DNA of 64,000 nucleotides from Streptomyces sp. NBC_00377 (GCF_036075115.1 NZ_CP107958.1:4464001-4528000), one strand, 5' to 3'; numbered from the stretch's first letter, positions 1 to 7,729 are shown. The notes: generated from the sequence alone by a model not told the origin. Program-made: numbers and translations.

Positions 1-311
1 GCGGCGAGTACTGGTACACCAACGGCAAGTCCTGGCGTGCCCTGAACTCGGTCGGCGCCCACAAGTCCGACATCACGGGCACGAGGAAGCCGACGCTGTA
101 CGCCCGCTTCCTCTACAAGAAGCCCGGCGGCACGTACAAGGCCGCCAGTGGCTGGAAGAAGGCCAACGTCTACAAGATCCGCGGCAAATGGGAGGCCCAC
201 GCCGGCTGGGGCAAGAACGGCTCCCACACGGGCGCGAAGTACCCCAAGAACACGCTGATCTGCACCCAGTTCAAGGGCAGCACCGTGAAGACCTGCGCCC
301 CCCTGAAGTAA
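1..311 (+). CDS. 3' end of a hypothetical, probably exported protein (5' partial)
   Basis: The frame is open from the first bases of the window (codons start at position 3) to the TAA at 309-311, giving about 102 residues. The segment is rich in Lys, Gly, Tyr and Trp and holds two cysteines in its last 18 residues, which could form a disulfide, as in many small exported actinobacterial proteins. The start and any signal peptide are off-window. A clean hairpin follows 18 bp after the stop. I do not recognise the family. Codon use is normal for Streptomyces, so coding is likely, but the function is unknown. Confidence 0.6.
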   Translation, partial: GEYWYTNGKSWRALNSVGAHKSDITGTRKPTLYARFLYKKPGGTYKAASGWKKANVYKIRGKWEAHAGWGKNGSHTGAKYPKNTLICTQFKGSTVKTCAPLK

Positions 312-315
312 CGAC

Positions 316-642
316 TCACCAGTGACCGGCCGGAGGCGGCACACCGCACCGCCTCCGGCACGGCCTCTCCGTAGGCGGAACACCTCTCGCTGGGAGCCGC
401 TCTGAAGTCGGCTCCCAGGTGGCTCCCAAAGCCCGGCACGGAGATGTCGACGTCCCTGCTCCGTGTGACAGGTCGTCCACCAGGAGGTCGAGCGTCACCT
501 CTTCATGGAGCGCGACGCCGAGGGCGGTCATGGCGTGGGCGCTCGCAGCCAGACTGAGGGCATCCCTCAACTGGCGCTCGACGGCCTGCTGGTCAACGCG
601 CGGGGCGACTGAACAAGTCAGCTCACCGTGTGCTCTCAGACC
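316..642 (-). pseudogene. Possible relic of a small element-borne gene
   Basis: On the minus strand the frame stays open from a TAA at 643-645 down to 316. The part at about 620-430 reads like real protein (DQQAVERQLRDALSLAASAH, then a stretch of alternating hydrophobic residues), while the tail after about 430 is Pro/Arg-rich and looks non-coding. No ATG or GTG start with a ribosome binding site exists, only a TTG at 570. It lies about 20 bp downstream of the PP2C gene on the same strand. This could be the worn-down end of a gene in that operon or a chance frame. The rest of the 312-663 gap holds only the hairpins described. Confidence 0.25.
329..359 (+). terminator. Hairpin terminator after the first gene
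   Basis: Arms GCCGGAGGCGG (329-339) and CCGCCTCCGGC (349-359) pair perfectly over 11 bp with a 9-nt loop. It lies just after the TAA at 311. A second, weaker hairpin (arms 390-398 and 410-418) follows. There is no U-tract, as is usual for Streptomyces terminators. Confidence 0.7.
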
Positions 643-663
643 TTAATAAGACGCCAAGGGCGG

Positions 664-1485
664 TTACGGCAGCACCCAATGCAGAGCGGTCGCGTCGTCG
701 TGCGACTTGCCCCTTGGCCAACGCCGCCCCTCAGGGTCGCCGGCCTCGAGCTCTCGAACGCGGCGGAGCAGCTCGCTCGGGCCGGACGAGGTGAGTACAT
801 CCAACGTCTCTTGCCACGTGTCGACTCCGAAGCAGTCGACGGGCCGCGTTGCGCCGTCGCTCATCAGCGTCACGGACGTCAGCGGCTCCAGTGGCACGGA
901 CCCGGTGAGGGCGTGTTCAGCAGCTTGTGGGTCGGGGCCGGCGATCCAGAAGCCGCCCGGCCGGTTACGCAGCTTCGTCAGGGCGTCGCGGTAATCGGCC
1001 AGGGCGGAAGCGTGCTCGGGTGTGCCGGTGGGAAGTGCGTCGAGCGGGCCGCGAAGTCGCTTGCCGACGTCGTCCAGGCGCCGATCGGTGAGGGCAGCCG
1101 TCTTGCTGTCCCGGTCAGCGAGGAGAAGGGTCGAGTCACCCAGTACGAGGTATTCCAATGCCCCCGCGTCAGCCCGGATGGCGACGACCGTACTGGTAGG
1201 GCTGGCCGGATACGACAGGTCGCAACTGTCCTCGTGCAGTGACCGGACAACGCGGAGCGAATCGGCCAGGCACTCGGCGAGCGGTCGGGCGGGGTGCGCG
1301 GTGACCGCGCTCAGCAGCAGCCCGCCCAACGTCGAGGAGAACCAGGCGATTCCGTGCGTGCATCCGGTCTCGGCCCCGGCGACGCCGGCCCCGTCCAGGA
1401 GAACGGCCGCCCTGACAGCGGCGGCCGCGAAGTCCTCGTTCGCCTGGCCGGGTTCGGCAGGCAGTGAGGCGAGGGCGACATTCAC
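664..1485 (-). CDS. PP2C-family serine/threonine phosphatase-like protein
   Basis: The 273-residue protein shows the spaced acidic motifs of the metal-dependent PP2C fold: NEDF near residue 16, LLDGAG near 30, VLGDS near 117, LMSDGATRPVD near 208 and HDDAT close to the C-terminus. These would bind Mn/Mg for phosphoserine or phosphothreonine hydrolysis. It has no transmembrane segment or extra sensor domain and should be cytosolic. Its ATG overlaps the stop of the upstream HTH gene by 4 bp (ATGA), so the two are translationally coupled. The partner kinase is not in the window. Family assignment rests on motif order, and the substrate is unknown. Confidence 0.75.
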   Translation of the reverse strand: MNVALASLPAEPGQANEDFAAAAVRAAVLLDGAGVAGAETGCTHGIAWFSSTLGGLLLSAVTAHPARPLAECLADSLRVVRSLHEDSCDLSYPASPTSTVVAIRADAGALEYLVLGDSTLLLADRDSKTAALTDRRLDDVGKRLRGPLDALPTGTPEHASALADYRDALTKLRNRPGGFWIAGPDPQAAEHALTGSVPLEPLTSVTLMSDGATRPVDCFGVDTWQETLDVLTSSGPSELLRRVRELEAGDPEGRRWPRGKSHDDATALHWVLP

Positions 1486-2333
1486 GCCGTCGACTCCTCG
1501 TCGTGCCGGTAGAGCGGGGTGAGTAGTTCTACGGACTGCGGTTCGTCCGTCTCAGGGTCGTACTCGACGCTCACGAGCGTGGAGAAGTGGTGCTCTCCCA
1601 CCTGGCCCCAGAGCGTGTTCAGATCGGAGGCGAGCAGCTGGACGACGCCGAGGGAGCCCGCGGTATGGATACCAGCGATCGCGAGTACGGAGCCGTTTCC
1701 GTCCGGGCGGGGCAGCCGGCCGAGGTATCCGACGTCATGCGGACGGTGCGGGTCGGTGTCCGCTCCCGCGCGGTAGGCCGTTCCGGTACGTCGGTCCAGC
1801 AGCGCCCACGGCTCGTCTTCGGGGTGTTCCCAGCTGAGTACGGGATCCTGCGCGTAGAGGTCGCTCATGGTCTGGGACATCCCCGGCCCGCAGACGACGA
1901 CCAGGCCGTCACGGTTGAGGTCAACCTCGCCGCTCACCAGCACATGGCCGGAGCTGACGTCGAGCCCGTACGACTTGGCCAGCTCTTCCAGCCGCCTGCC
2001 GGAGTTCACGTCCGCCATGGCCACGACCGGGCGCTTCTTCTCGTCGTCCCACCGCAGCGGCGTCACGACCGTGACGGCGCCCGCACCGAGGAACGCACCC
2101 TCGGGAGCCGGGCCCGTGTGACGGATCTGGTGAATACGCCCGCGGCTCAGGCCGGCCTTCTCGGCGATCTGCGCGTAGGACAACCCCTGCGAGTGGAGGT
2201 CCTGAACGACACGACGGCGGAGCCGGGCGAGTTCGGTCACCTCCTGCTGCGCGTCGGCCAACCGCGTCGTGACCTCACGCAGGAGCAGGTACGGATCATC
2301 CATCGCCATGATCCGCTGCAACTCGTCCGACAT
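1482..2333 (-). CDS. HTH protein with a C-terminal ligand-type domain
   Basis: The 283-residue product has an N-terminal helical region (about 1-45), then a sigma-region-4-like helix-turn-helix (LSYAQIAEKAGLSRGRIHQI, about 50-69), then a roughly 200-residue alpha/beta domain. That domain contains VVVCGPGMS, DRRTGTAYRAG and YLGRLPRPDGNG-like stretches that look like a small-molecule or nucleotide-sensing fold I cannot name. ATG at 2333 was chosen because AGGAGG lies 8 bp upstream. The frame extends further upstream but without a better start. It is the first gene of a two-gene operon with the PP2C phosphatase. A 16-bp palindrome sits 28 bp before the start. It is probably a transcription regulator or signal sensor. 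Confidence 0.7.
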   Translation of the reverse strand: MSDELQRIMAMDDPYLLLREVTTRLADAQQEVTELARLRRRVVQDLHSQGLSYAQIAEKAGLSRGRIHQIRHTGPAPEGAFLGAGAVTVVTPLRWDDEKKRPVVAMADVNSGRRLEELAKSYGLDVSSGHVLVSGEVDLNRDGLVVVCGPGMSQTMSDLYAQDPVLSWEHPEDEPWALLDRRTGTAYRAGADTDPHRPHDVGYLGRLPRPDGNGSVLAIAGIHTAGSLGVVQLLASDLNTLWGQVGEHHFSTLVSVEYDPETDEPQSVELLTPLYRHDEESTA

Positions 2334-2360
2334 GACCACACCTCCTAGAAGTAACCAGGA

Positions 2361-2376
2361 GTCTAGGGCCCTAGAC
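2361..2376. promoter_or_regulatory. Perfect 16-bp palindrome, candidate operator
   Basis: GTCTAGGGCCCTAGAC is a perfect inverted repeat 28 bp upstream of the HTH gene and 15 bp from its ribosome binding site. The same half-sites (GTCTAG/CTAGAC, same spacing) recur at 2928-2943 before the next gene, so a shared regulator, perhaps the HTH or XRE protein of this cluster, is likely. Confidence 0.65.
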
Positions 2377-2508
2377 GGAATGGGCGGGAGTCGCCTGCCC
2401 GAATGAGCTCCGATCACGTAGAAGCCGGCCCGACGCCCAGGCACTCCCCGAGGGCTCACCCCCCACTGCCCGGAAGGCCACCGCACATCACCGCCGGAAA
2501 GCCGCCCA

Positions 2509-2910
2509 TCACGAGCCGGTCCGCACCAGCTCGGCCCAGACGCAGCGCGCACCCGAGGGCCGGTCCTTCACACCCCAGTTCTTGGCGCAGGCCGCAATCA
2601 GCATCAGCCCGCGTCCGTCCTCTTCCACGTGCCTGGTCACGCTGCGAACCATGGGTTCCTCGTCGCCGCCCTGGTCGACGACCTCGATGCGGACCAGGTC
2701 ATCCGTGAAGTGGACGAGCACGAGGAACCATCCTCGGTACCAGCCGCTCCGTGTGTGCTTGACGGCGTTGGCCGCCAGCTCGCCGACGACCAGGACGGCG
2801 TCGTCGACCAGCAGTGCGGTCTCGTCCTCCAGCAACGCGGCGACGAAGTGACGGGCCTGGGCAACCTGCCAGGTCAGGCCGGGGAACATCCGGCACCAGC
2901 TTTTGGGCAT
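2509..2910 (-). CDS. ATP-binding protein of the GHKL (anti-sigma/HATPase_c) family
   Basis: The protein of about 133 residues has the N-box-like VVGELAANAVKHT (about 40-52), a middle VRIEVVDQGG (about 73-82) and a glycine-rich EDGRGLMLI (about 96-104). This is the pattern of the small stand-alone Streptomyces HATPase_c proteins, related to anti-sigma kinases, that often sit beside Scr1-type XRE regulators. ATG at 2910 is preferred over the GTG at 2919 because AGGAGG then sits 10 bp upstream instead of 1 bp. The GTCTAG palindrome at 2928-2943 abuts that site. It is probably a regulatory ATPase acting with the downstream-coded XRE protein. Confidence 0.75.
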   Translation of the reverse strand: MPKSWCRMFPGLTWQVAQARHFVAALLEDETALLVDDAVLVVGELAANAVKHTRSGWYRGWFLVLVHFTDDLVRIEVVDQGGDEEPMVRSVTRHVEEDGRGLMLIAACAKNWGVKDRPSGARCVWAELVRTGS

Positions 2911-2927
2911 GAGAAACACTCCTCCTC

Positions 2928-2943
2928 GTCTAGGGGGCTAGAC
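2928..2943. promoter_or_regulatory. Second GTCTAG palindrome, candidate operator
   Basis: GTCTAGGGGGCTAGAC has the same 6-bp half-sites and 4-bp centre length as the box at 2361-2376. It lies 18 bp before the ATG of the GHKL ATPase gene and touches its Shine-Dalgarno sequence. Bound protein could block transcription start or translation-proximal transcription. Confidence 0.6.
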
Positions 2944-3007
2944 GACACGGTGAGCAGAGTATTCCCATGCATGACCAGCAGGCCAGGCATCCTGAGGAAT
3001 TATTCCT

Positions 3008-3856
3008 CTATCGGGTGGTGGAGTCCTCCAACTCCTGAAACTCCCGCATCACACGAACCAGGAGCTCGCGCGCCTCGCGGCCGAAGATCGCCGCCTCTTC
3101 GAAGCGCCGGAAGGTCTCCTCGTACGCGGCAACTTCGTCGGAGTCGTCGACGACCCTCTCACCGCGGAAGGCTTCCACCACGACCGCCCTCTGGTCGCAC
3201 AAGGTGAACCCGTGTCTGGGCATGACGGGCACCGCACGACGCCACGGGATCAACCCAAGGCGCACAGTGCTCAGACTCTCGACAGCCAGCAGCCGGTCGA
3301 ACTGGGCGAGCATGAGCGAGGGATCCCCCGGCCAGGTACGCAACACCGCTTCGGTCAGCACGAACACCGATTCCCGGCCCGGCTCGTACAAGAGGCTCTG
3401 CCGCTCGACACGAGCAGCGACAGCGCGACCGACGGCTTCCGGCGTCGAGTTCGGCGCACTCGCGAAGACATGCCTGGCGTACTCGGCGCTCTGGAGCATG
3501 GCCGGCAGAACGACGCACTGGAACGAACGGACCAGCCGGGCAGACCGCACCGCGTCGTCGAGGACAGTCCCAGCGGGAACCTCCTCGTTGGTCTCGACCG
3601 TGCCAGGCGCAGCTTCCACGGCTACCAAGAGCTCGCGCACTTCGCGAGTCGCCGACTCATCGAGATCGAGAGCGAGCAACAACCGCCCCAGGACGTCGAG
3701 GCTGGGGACCATGCGTCCGTTCTCCACCTTGGACACGGTCGGTTGCCCCACGCCCGCACGCTGCGCCAGAACAGCACCCGTCAGACCGGCCTCTGTGCGA
3801 AGCCCTCGAAGACGTGCCCCAAGCGCCTTCATCAGCTCCCGTCGCTCACTCCCCAT
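3008..3856 (-). CDS. Scr1-type XRE-family transcription regulator (DUF5753)
   Basis: The 282-residue protein starts with an HTH_31/XRE domain (about 10-65, with LAQRAGVGQPTVSKVENGRM) followed by the DUF5753 region (about 95-275) typical of Streptomyces Scr1/WhiJ-like regulators. Its neighbours fit: a GHKL ATPase 98 bp downstream on the same strand. In known examples such regulators work with small DUF397 partners, and none is visible here. A short dyad (GAGGAAT/ATTCCTC, 2994-3008) overlaps its 3' end and may belong to the ATPase promoter. Target genes are unknown, but the nearby GTCTAG boxes are candidates. Confidence 0.85.
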   Translation of the reverse strand: MGSERRELMKALGARLRGLRTEAGLTGAVLAQRAGVGQPTVSKVENGRMVPSLDVLGRLLLALDLDESATREVRELLVAVEAAPGTVETNEEVPAGTVLDDAVRSARLVRSFQCVVLPAMLQSAEYARHVFASAPNSTPEAVGRAVAARVERQSLLYEPGRESVFVLTEAVLRTWPGDPSLMLAQFDRLLAVESLSTVRLGLIPWRRAVPVMPRHGFTLCDQRAVVVEAFRGERVVDDSDEVAAYEETFRRFEEAAIFGREARELLVRVMREFQELEDSTTR

Positions 3857-3960
3857 ACCGAGGGTTCTACACCACGGGACGACGAGAGCCGGATCCGCAA
3901 GCGATGACGGTCACGACCAAGCGCCCGGGTCATGATTCAAAGTTTCTCTACTGGTTCAAG

Positions 3961-4001
3961 GGCCCGCGCAAGCGCGGGCCGCGCGCCGCCTCTGCGGCGC
4001 G
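3961..4001. repeat. Two tandem GC-rich hairpins
   Basis: GGCCCGCGC-AA-GCGCGGGCC (3961-3980) is followed at once by CGCGCCGC-CTCT-GCGGCGCG (3982-4001). Both are perfect inverted repeats with tiny loops. They open the 544-bp gap between the XRE gene and the pentapeptide-type gene, which otherwise holds the large palindrome at 4176-4325 and a 6-bp-armed hairpin at 4094-4123. Confidence 0.7.
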
Positions 4002-4175
4002 GCCTGCCTCCTGTCTGCGCCCCGGCTGGCCGCGCCCGGCGGCGCGCTGCGTGCATGCGGGCAAGAGTGGGAGATCATCCGCGGGCACAAGATGGTGCCT
4101 CCGGCGGGGGATCGGCCGGCACCGGGATGGAGGGAGCGCCGTCGCGGACTGCGGGCCTGTAGTGGCGTGCGTGGG

Positions 4176-4325
4176 GCTCCCATCCCGTCCGCCGTCGACC
4201 CAGCCAGAGCCGAGCAGACGCGGCCCATGGCGTCCAGGTCGTTCGTGCAGTGGCGCGCTCCACCTGGACGCCATGAACCACGCCTGCTCCACGGTGTGTG
4301 GGTCGACGGCGGACGGGATGGGAGC
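4176..4325. repeat. 150-nt imperfect palindrome with 27-bp perfect outer arms
   Basis: Positions 4176-4202 and 4299-4325 are exact reverse complements over 27 bp. Inside, 4226-4239 and 4262-4275 pair exactly over 14 bp, and the stretches between them pair imperfectly. The whole segment can fold into one long cruciform or stem. It causes short look-alike reading frames on both strands and holds no credible gene. It could be a non-autonomous mobile element, a cis-acting site of the integrated element, or a structured RNA. Confidence 0.75.
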
Positions 4326-4399
4326 TGGGGAGGGCTGAGGTAGTCAGAAGCCACCAAACTTCCGGATTTCCGAGCTTACCCACCACTACAATCACCGCT

Positions 4400-5779
4400 A
4401 TGCAGCTACTGACAAGAATGCGCGTGACTACCGCTCGCCTTTCAAAGCCCTTCAAAGCTAGGCGAACGCGAGACGCAGGGCGACACGCACCGAAAATGCC
4501 GAGCTTCCCGCTAACCCTTTTCTTGACTTTCGCCGCTGCCACAATAACCGCCTGGTTCATATTTGTGGGGCTAGCAGAGCTAACGGGTTCGCACATTGGA
4601 GTCATTCCCAACTCAAACTCCAAACTTCCGAAGGAAAGGCTTTTCGACCTCACAAGGAGTACCGTTACGGCAGCTGGTCTGCTGGCAGGAGTTTTTGCGA
4701 TTGTTTACGCTTACAGGAAACAGCGAATAGAAGAAGCAGCCAGTGTTCGCGCAGATTCAGAGACCCTAGGCGGTCGGTATCAGACGGCTGCCGAGCAACT
4801 GGGCCACGAGAGAGCGGCAGTTAGACTGGCCGGAGTTTACGCCCTCTCAAGGTTGGCGGATGACGATAGCTCCCAGCGAGAGACCATCTGTCGTCTACTC
4901 TGCGCCTACTTGCGAATCCCGTACGATCCCAGCAAGCCACAGCCTGGAGAGCGAGAAGTAAGACTGACCGTCGTGAAGGTGATATCTGAGCACCTTCAAG
5001 ATCCATCGCATGTGGAGACCTGGTGCGGCTTCGATCTTGACTTCAGTGGCGCAAAGTTCGATGGTGGATCTTTTGCGGGCGCTCACTTCACGTCCGGTGT
5101 CGTGAACTTCTCCGCCTGTGAATTCGCCAGCGGAACCTTCTCTTTCGACGGTGCAAAATTTTCAGGAGCCGACGTTAACTTCGGGAGCGGAGAGGATGTT
5201 CCAGCGATTTTCACAGGAGCACAGGTACTCTTCACCGGCGCCCATTTTCAGGGCGGCATCATTTCATTCATTTTCTCTGAATTTAGGGCCGGTGAAATCG
5301 CTTTCGGGGCGGCCTTCTTCGGTGGAAGTAGAGTCTCCTTCGGTAGCTGCGTTCTTGGGGACGCGGACCTCTCCTTCGGTGGGCCCATATGGCTTGGATC
5401 AAAGTTCGCCGGAGGTAGCGTGACCTTCTCTGGGGCCGAGCTCCAAGCTGGAATATTGAGCTTCATGGGGGCGGACTTCTGTGGTTCCGAAATCAGATTT
5501 GATGTGACATTGACGGGTTCCCTCGTACTGTTCGACGAGGCAGATTTCATTTCCGGCTCAATTCTCATGGATGAGGCGGAGATAAAAGGCGGATCATTCT
5601 CTTTCGAGGGAAGTCACTCTCCGGAAAAGTTGATTAACCCTTGGCCTATTCCAAAGGCGACGAAAACCCCAAAGACGAAGAAGGTGGTTAGGAAGAAAAC
5701 GTCGTCTCGAAGGGCGAATGTCAAGAAGAAGGCAACAGAGTCGGGCAAGGTACCCGCTAGTGGCGACGCTGGTGAATAG
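4400..5779 (+). CDS. Membrane-anchored pentapeptide-repeat-like protein, atypically low GC
   Basis: This 459-residue protein has two N-terminal membrane segments (about 32-58 and 84-105), then a conserved linker (ETLGGRYQTAAEQLGHERAA, followed by VRLAGVYALSRLADD) seen in Streptomyces pentapeptide-repeat proteins. A long run of F/G/A-rich repeats (about 210-410; for example FSGAKFDGGSF, FSGADVNFG) should form a right-handed beta-helix. The tail is a basic Lys/Arg cluster (about 425-455). ATG at 4400 is the first start after the palindrome, and no Shine-Dalgarno is obvious. Codon use (AAA, GGA, TCT, ATT) is unlike the neighbours and suggests recent transfer. The function is unknown. Confidence 0.8.
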   Translation: MQLLTRMRVTTARLSKPFKARRTRDAGRHAPKMPSFPLTLFLTFAAATITAWFIFVGLAELTGSHIGVIPNSNSKLPKERLFDLTRSTVTAAGLLAGVFAIVYAYRKQRIEEAASVRADSETLGGRYQTAAEQLGHERAAVRLAGVYALSRLADDDSSQRETICRLLCAYLRIPYDPSKPQPGEREVRLTVVKVISEHLQDPSHVETWCGFDLDFSGAKFDGGSFAGAHFTSGVVNFSACEFASGTFSFDGAKFSGADVNFGSGEDVPAIFTGAQVLFTGAHFQGGIISFIFSEFRAGEIAFGAAFFGGSRVSFGSCVLGDADLSFGGPIWLGSKFAGGSVTFSGAELQAGILSFMGADFCGSEIRFDVTLTGSLVLFDEADFISGSILMDEAEIKGGSFSFEGSHSPEKLINPWPIPKATKTPKTKKVVRKKTSSRRANVKKKATESGKVPASGDAGE

Positions 5780-5941
5780 CCCCCGGCTGTCAACCGGGGC
5801 ACCTCCCGCCGAACCCAGCTGCTCTGTCGTCTGACATCCATAGTCAACATCAACGGGAACGAACGATAGTGGCGTCGGCCGGCCTCGGGCGCCCGTACAG
5901 CCGTCGAAGCGGCTTGGCACTTAACGTCATAGATCGAACTC

Positions 5942-6187
5942 TCAAGCGGTGCTCACACACGAGCCTCCTCCCGGGCCGTCCCTGGTCGGGTTCACCGCCG
6001 CCGGCACACCGAGCTGCTGCCGCTTCCGAGCCTGTCCCGAGCCCTGCGGCACGAGCACCACATCGTCCGCCTGGCCGTCGTCCACGGCCGTCCGCTCCAC
6101 CGGCAACAACCGGGCCGGGACCACGGGCAGAGGAGCAGCAGGGGCGAAAGCGGCCGGACCGGAACCGAGCAAGCGACGTGCAGTCAT
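5942..6187 (-). CDS. Possible small hypothetical protein
   Basis: An 81-codon minus-strand frame starts with ATG at 6187 with GGGAG 10 bp upstream. The product is Ala/Pro/Val-rich with a short acidic-hydrophobic stretch (TAVDDGQADDVVLVPQGSG) and no recognised domain. It lies in the gap between the pentapeptide-type gene and the PIN gene and overlaps no real gene. It could equally be a chance frame in GC-rich DNA. Confidence 0.3.
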   Translation of the reverse strand: MTARRLLGSGPAAFAPAAPLPVVPARLLPVERTAVDDGQADDVVLVPQGSGQARKRQQLGVPAAVNPTRDGPGGGSCVSTA

Positions 6188-6308
6188 GAGGCAGAGTCTC
6201 CCGCCATCTGAACACCCCTCCGCACGCCCTGCGGTTGGGGTACGGCGATGTCGGCTGTTGTTCGGAAAACCGAGGCGGTCCACCAGCCCGCGCTGCCATG
6301 ATCAGCGC

Positions 6309-7259
6309 ATGCTCATATCACCCCGTCCGGGCGCAGATCGGCTCAACATTCGCAAGGTCCTCGGCGGCGTGCACGCCACGGCGCAGAACCTCCAAGGGCA
6401 CTACGACAACGCCTTCGAGGGGCTGATGGCGTACCTGGAGTGGGCCACCGATTCAGCCCGGCTGCTGCGCTCCCAGGTCAGTGACAGGGACCTCGAACAG
6501 CTCGTGTTCACCCCCCGGTACAAGGTGCTGCTGGCCAGCTGCGGCACGCTCGCCGGCCCCGCCCAGACCCGTCTGGTGAACGGACTGGTGCAACTTGAAG
6601 TGGTCGAACGCATCGAAGCCTTCGCGGCGGCTGTGGACGCGCTGGACATGCAGATCAGCCGGTGGAACATGCGGGAGGCCTTCGTCGTTGCCGACTCCAG
6701 CTTCTACATCCAGAACGACGTGAAGCTGGCCGACGTCGACCTGCACGCGATCCTCGACGTACAGCCCTGGGAGTTCGTCCGCCTGCTGTTCCCGATCGTG
6801 GTGGTCGACGAACTGGACGACCTCAAGGACACCAGCAAGCAGCGGGGCCGCTGGCGTGCAGCCCACACGCTCGGTCGCCTCGACGAGGTCCTCGACGGCC
6901 ACACGCACGGGTTCCTGCACGAGGGCGTGTACACCCCCAAGGACGGCGAGACCCGCGGCAGGGTCAACGTAGAGATCGTCCTCGATCCCCCCGGCCACGT
7001 GCGCCTAGACCGTAACGATGACGAGATCATCGACCGAACCGTGGCCATTCAAGGCCTGGCCGGCCGCGACGTCCGCTTCCTGACGTGCGACACGAGCCAG
7101 CACACCCGGGCCCGAACCGCCGGACTGAAGGTCATCAAGGTGGCGACGAAGGACCCCGGGCCCGAACCGGACTGGTCGGCCCAGGACAAGCCCGGCACCG
7201 GCACGCGCGCGCAGCGGCGCGCCCGACAGGCCGAAGGCGAGCCTCCAACGACCGGCTGA
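6309..7259 (+). CDS. PIN-domain protein, putative RNase
   Basis: The 316-residue protein has an N-terminal helical domain (about 1-125) and then a PIN-like nuclease domain. The acidic positions appear in order: VVADSSFYIQ (about 137-146), VVVDELDDLKD (about 165-175), NDDEIIDRTV (about 237-246) and FLTCDTS (about 258-264). PIN domains cleave RNA with Mg or Mn. The product is longer than VapC toxins and has no adjacent antitoxin gene, so it is not a simple VapBC pair. The start at 6309 is the first in-frame ATG before the conserved part, and no clear ribosome binding site is seen. It is the last clear gene before the tRNA attachment site. Confidence 0.75.
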   Translation: MLISPRPGADRLNIRKVLGGVHATAQNLQGHYDNAFEGLMAYLEWATDSARLLRSQVSDRDLEQLVFTPRYKVLLASCGTLAGPAQTRLVNGLVQLEVVERIEAFAAAVDALDMQISRWNMREAFVVADSSFYIQNDVKLADVDLHAILDVQPWEFVRLLFPIVVVDELDDLKDTSKQRGRWRAAHTLGRLDEVLDGHTHGFLHEGVYTPKDGETRGRVNVEIVLDPPGHVRLDRNDDEIIDRTVAIQGLAGRDVRFLTCDTSQHTRARTAGLKVIKVATKDPGPEPDWSAQDKPGTGTRAQRRARQAEGEPPTTG

Positions 7260-7681
7260 GGCCTGGACAGGCGAGGGGCCCAGCAACGCCTCACGGCGGG
7301 CCGGGCCCCACATGTTCTCGCCGACAGCGACCCGGTGCGCTGGATCGGCGACGGCCGGCTGCGGATCGACCGGGCTGACATCAACGCTGACGGACGGGGG
7401 CAGACAGTGACCGTCCCCTGCGGCTAGGGTCGCAGGCCGGTGACCCTGCTCACCTGCGTGTCCTTCACCGTTATGAGAATGGGCCGATGTCATCGAATCG
7501 GCCCCTGAGACGTAGCACTGACATCCCCAACTCTGGCGGGCCCGCAGCGGTGCCGCCGCACCACAAGCGCACCAGATCGAGCGGGGAACAGCGGGGAACC
7601 TCGGTGAAAGCAGCCCAGCCGAACAAGGCCACGGTCCACCCGTTTACCCAGGTCAGCGCCTGCACGAGCCGTGAATGATCG
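7260..7681. other. Gap between the PIN gene and the attachment site
   Basis: No convincing gene is seen. Frames on both strands lack ribosome binding sites and recognisable sequence. A small hairpin (GGGCCGAT 7481-7488 / ATCGGCCC 7497-7504) is present. An integrase would be expected next to an att site, but none is found here. Confidence 0.5.
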
Positions 7682-7729
7682 CAGCTTCCCAAGCTGAGAG
7701 CGCGAGTTCGATTCTCGTCACCCGCTCCA
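7682..7729 (+). other. Attachment-site remnant: 3' half of tRNA-Gly(CCC)
   Basis: The 48 bp contain the anticodon stem-loop CAGCTTCCCAAGCTG (anticodon CCC), the variable loop, the T-arm GAGTTCGATTCTC and the acceptor end CACCCGCTCCA. The expected 5' half, starting GCGGGTG, is missing: upstream sequence shows no D-arm or acceptor strand. Such 3' tRNA duplications mark the distal junction of an element integrated into a tRNA gene. The intact tRNA should lie to the left, off-window, so the DNA to the left is probably the element. Confidence 0.85.

Noticed and set aside
4092..4343. Short frames on both strands with similar products
   Set aside because: They mirror each other because of the 150-nt palindrome and lack ribosome binding sites.
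4298..4399. Upstream GTG start for the pentapeptide-type protein
   Set aside because: It would begin inside the right arm of the palindrome and add 34 residues unlike the family. ATG at 4400 fits better.
6309..7259. VapC toxin of a VapBC pair
   Set aside because: The PIN protein is more than twice the VapC length and has no antitoxin gene next to it.
7487..7678. 63-codon plus-strand frame before the att site (possible excisionase)
   Set aside because: No ribosome binding site, no helix-turn-helix, and a Pro/Thr/Arg-rich random composition.
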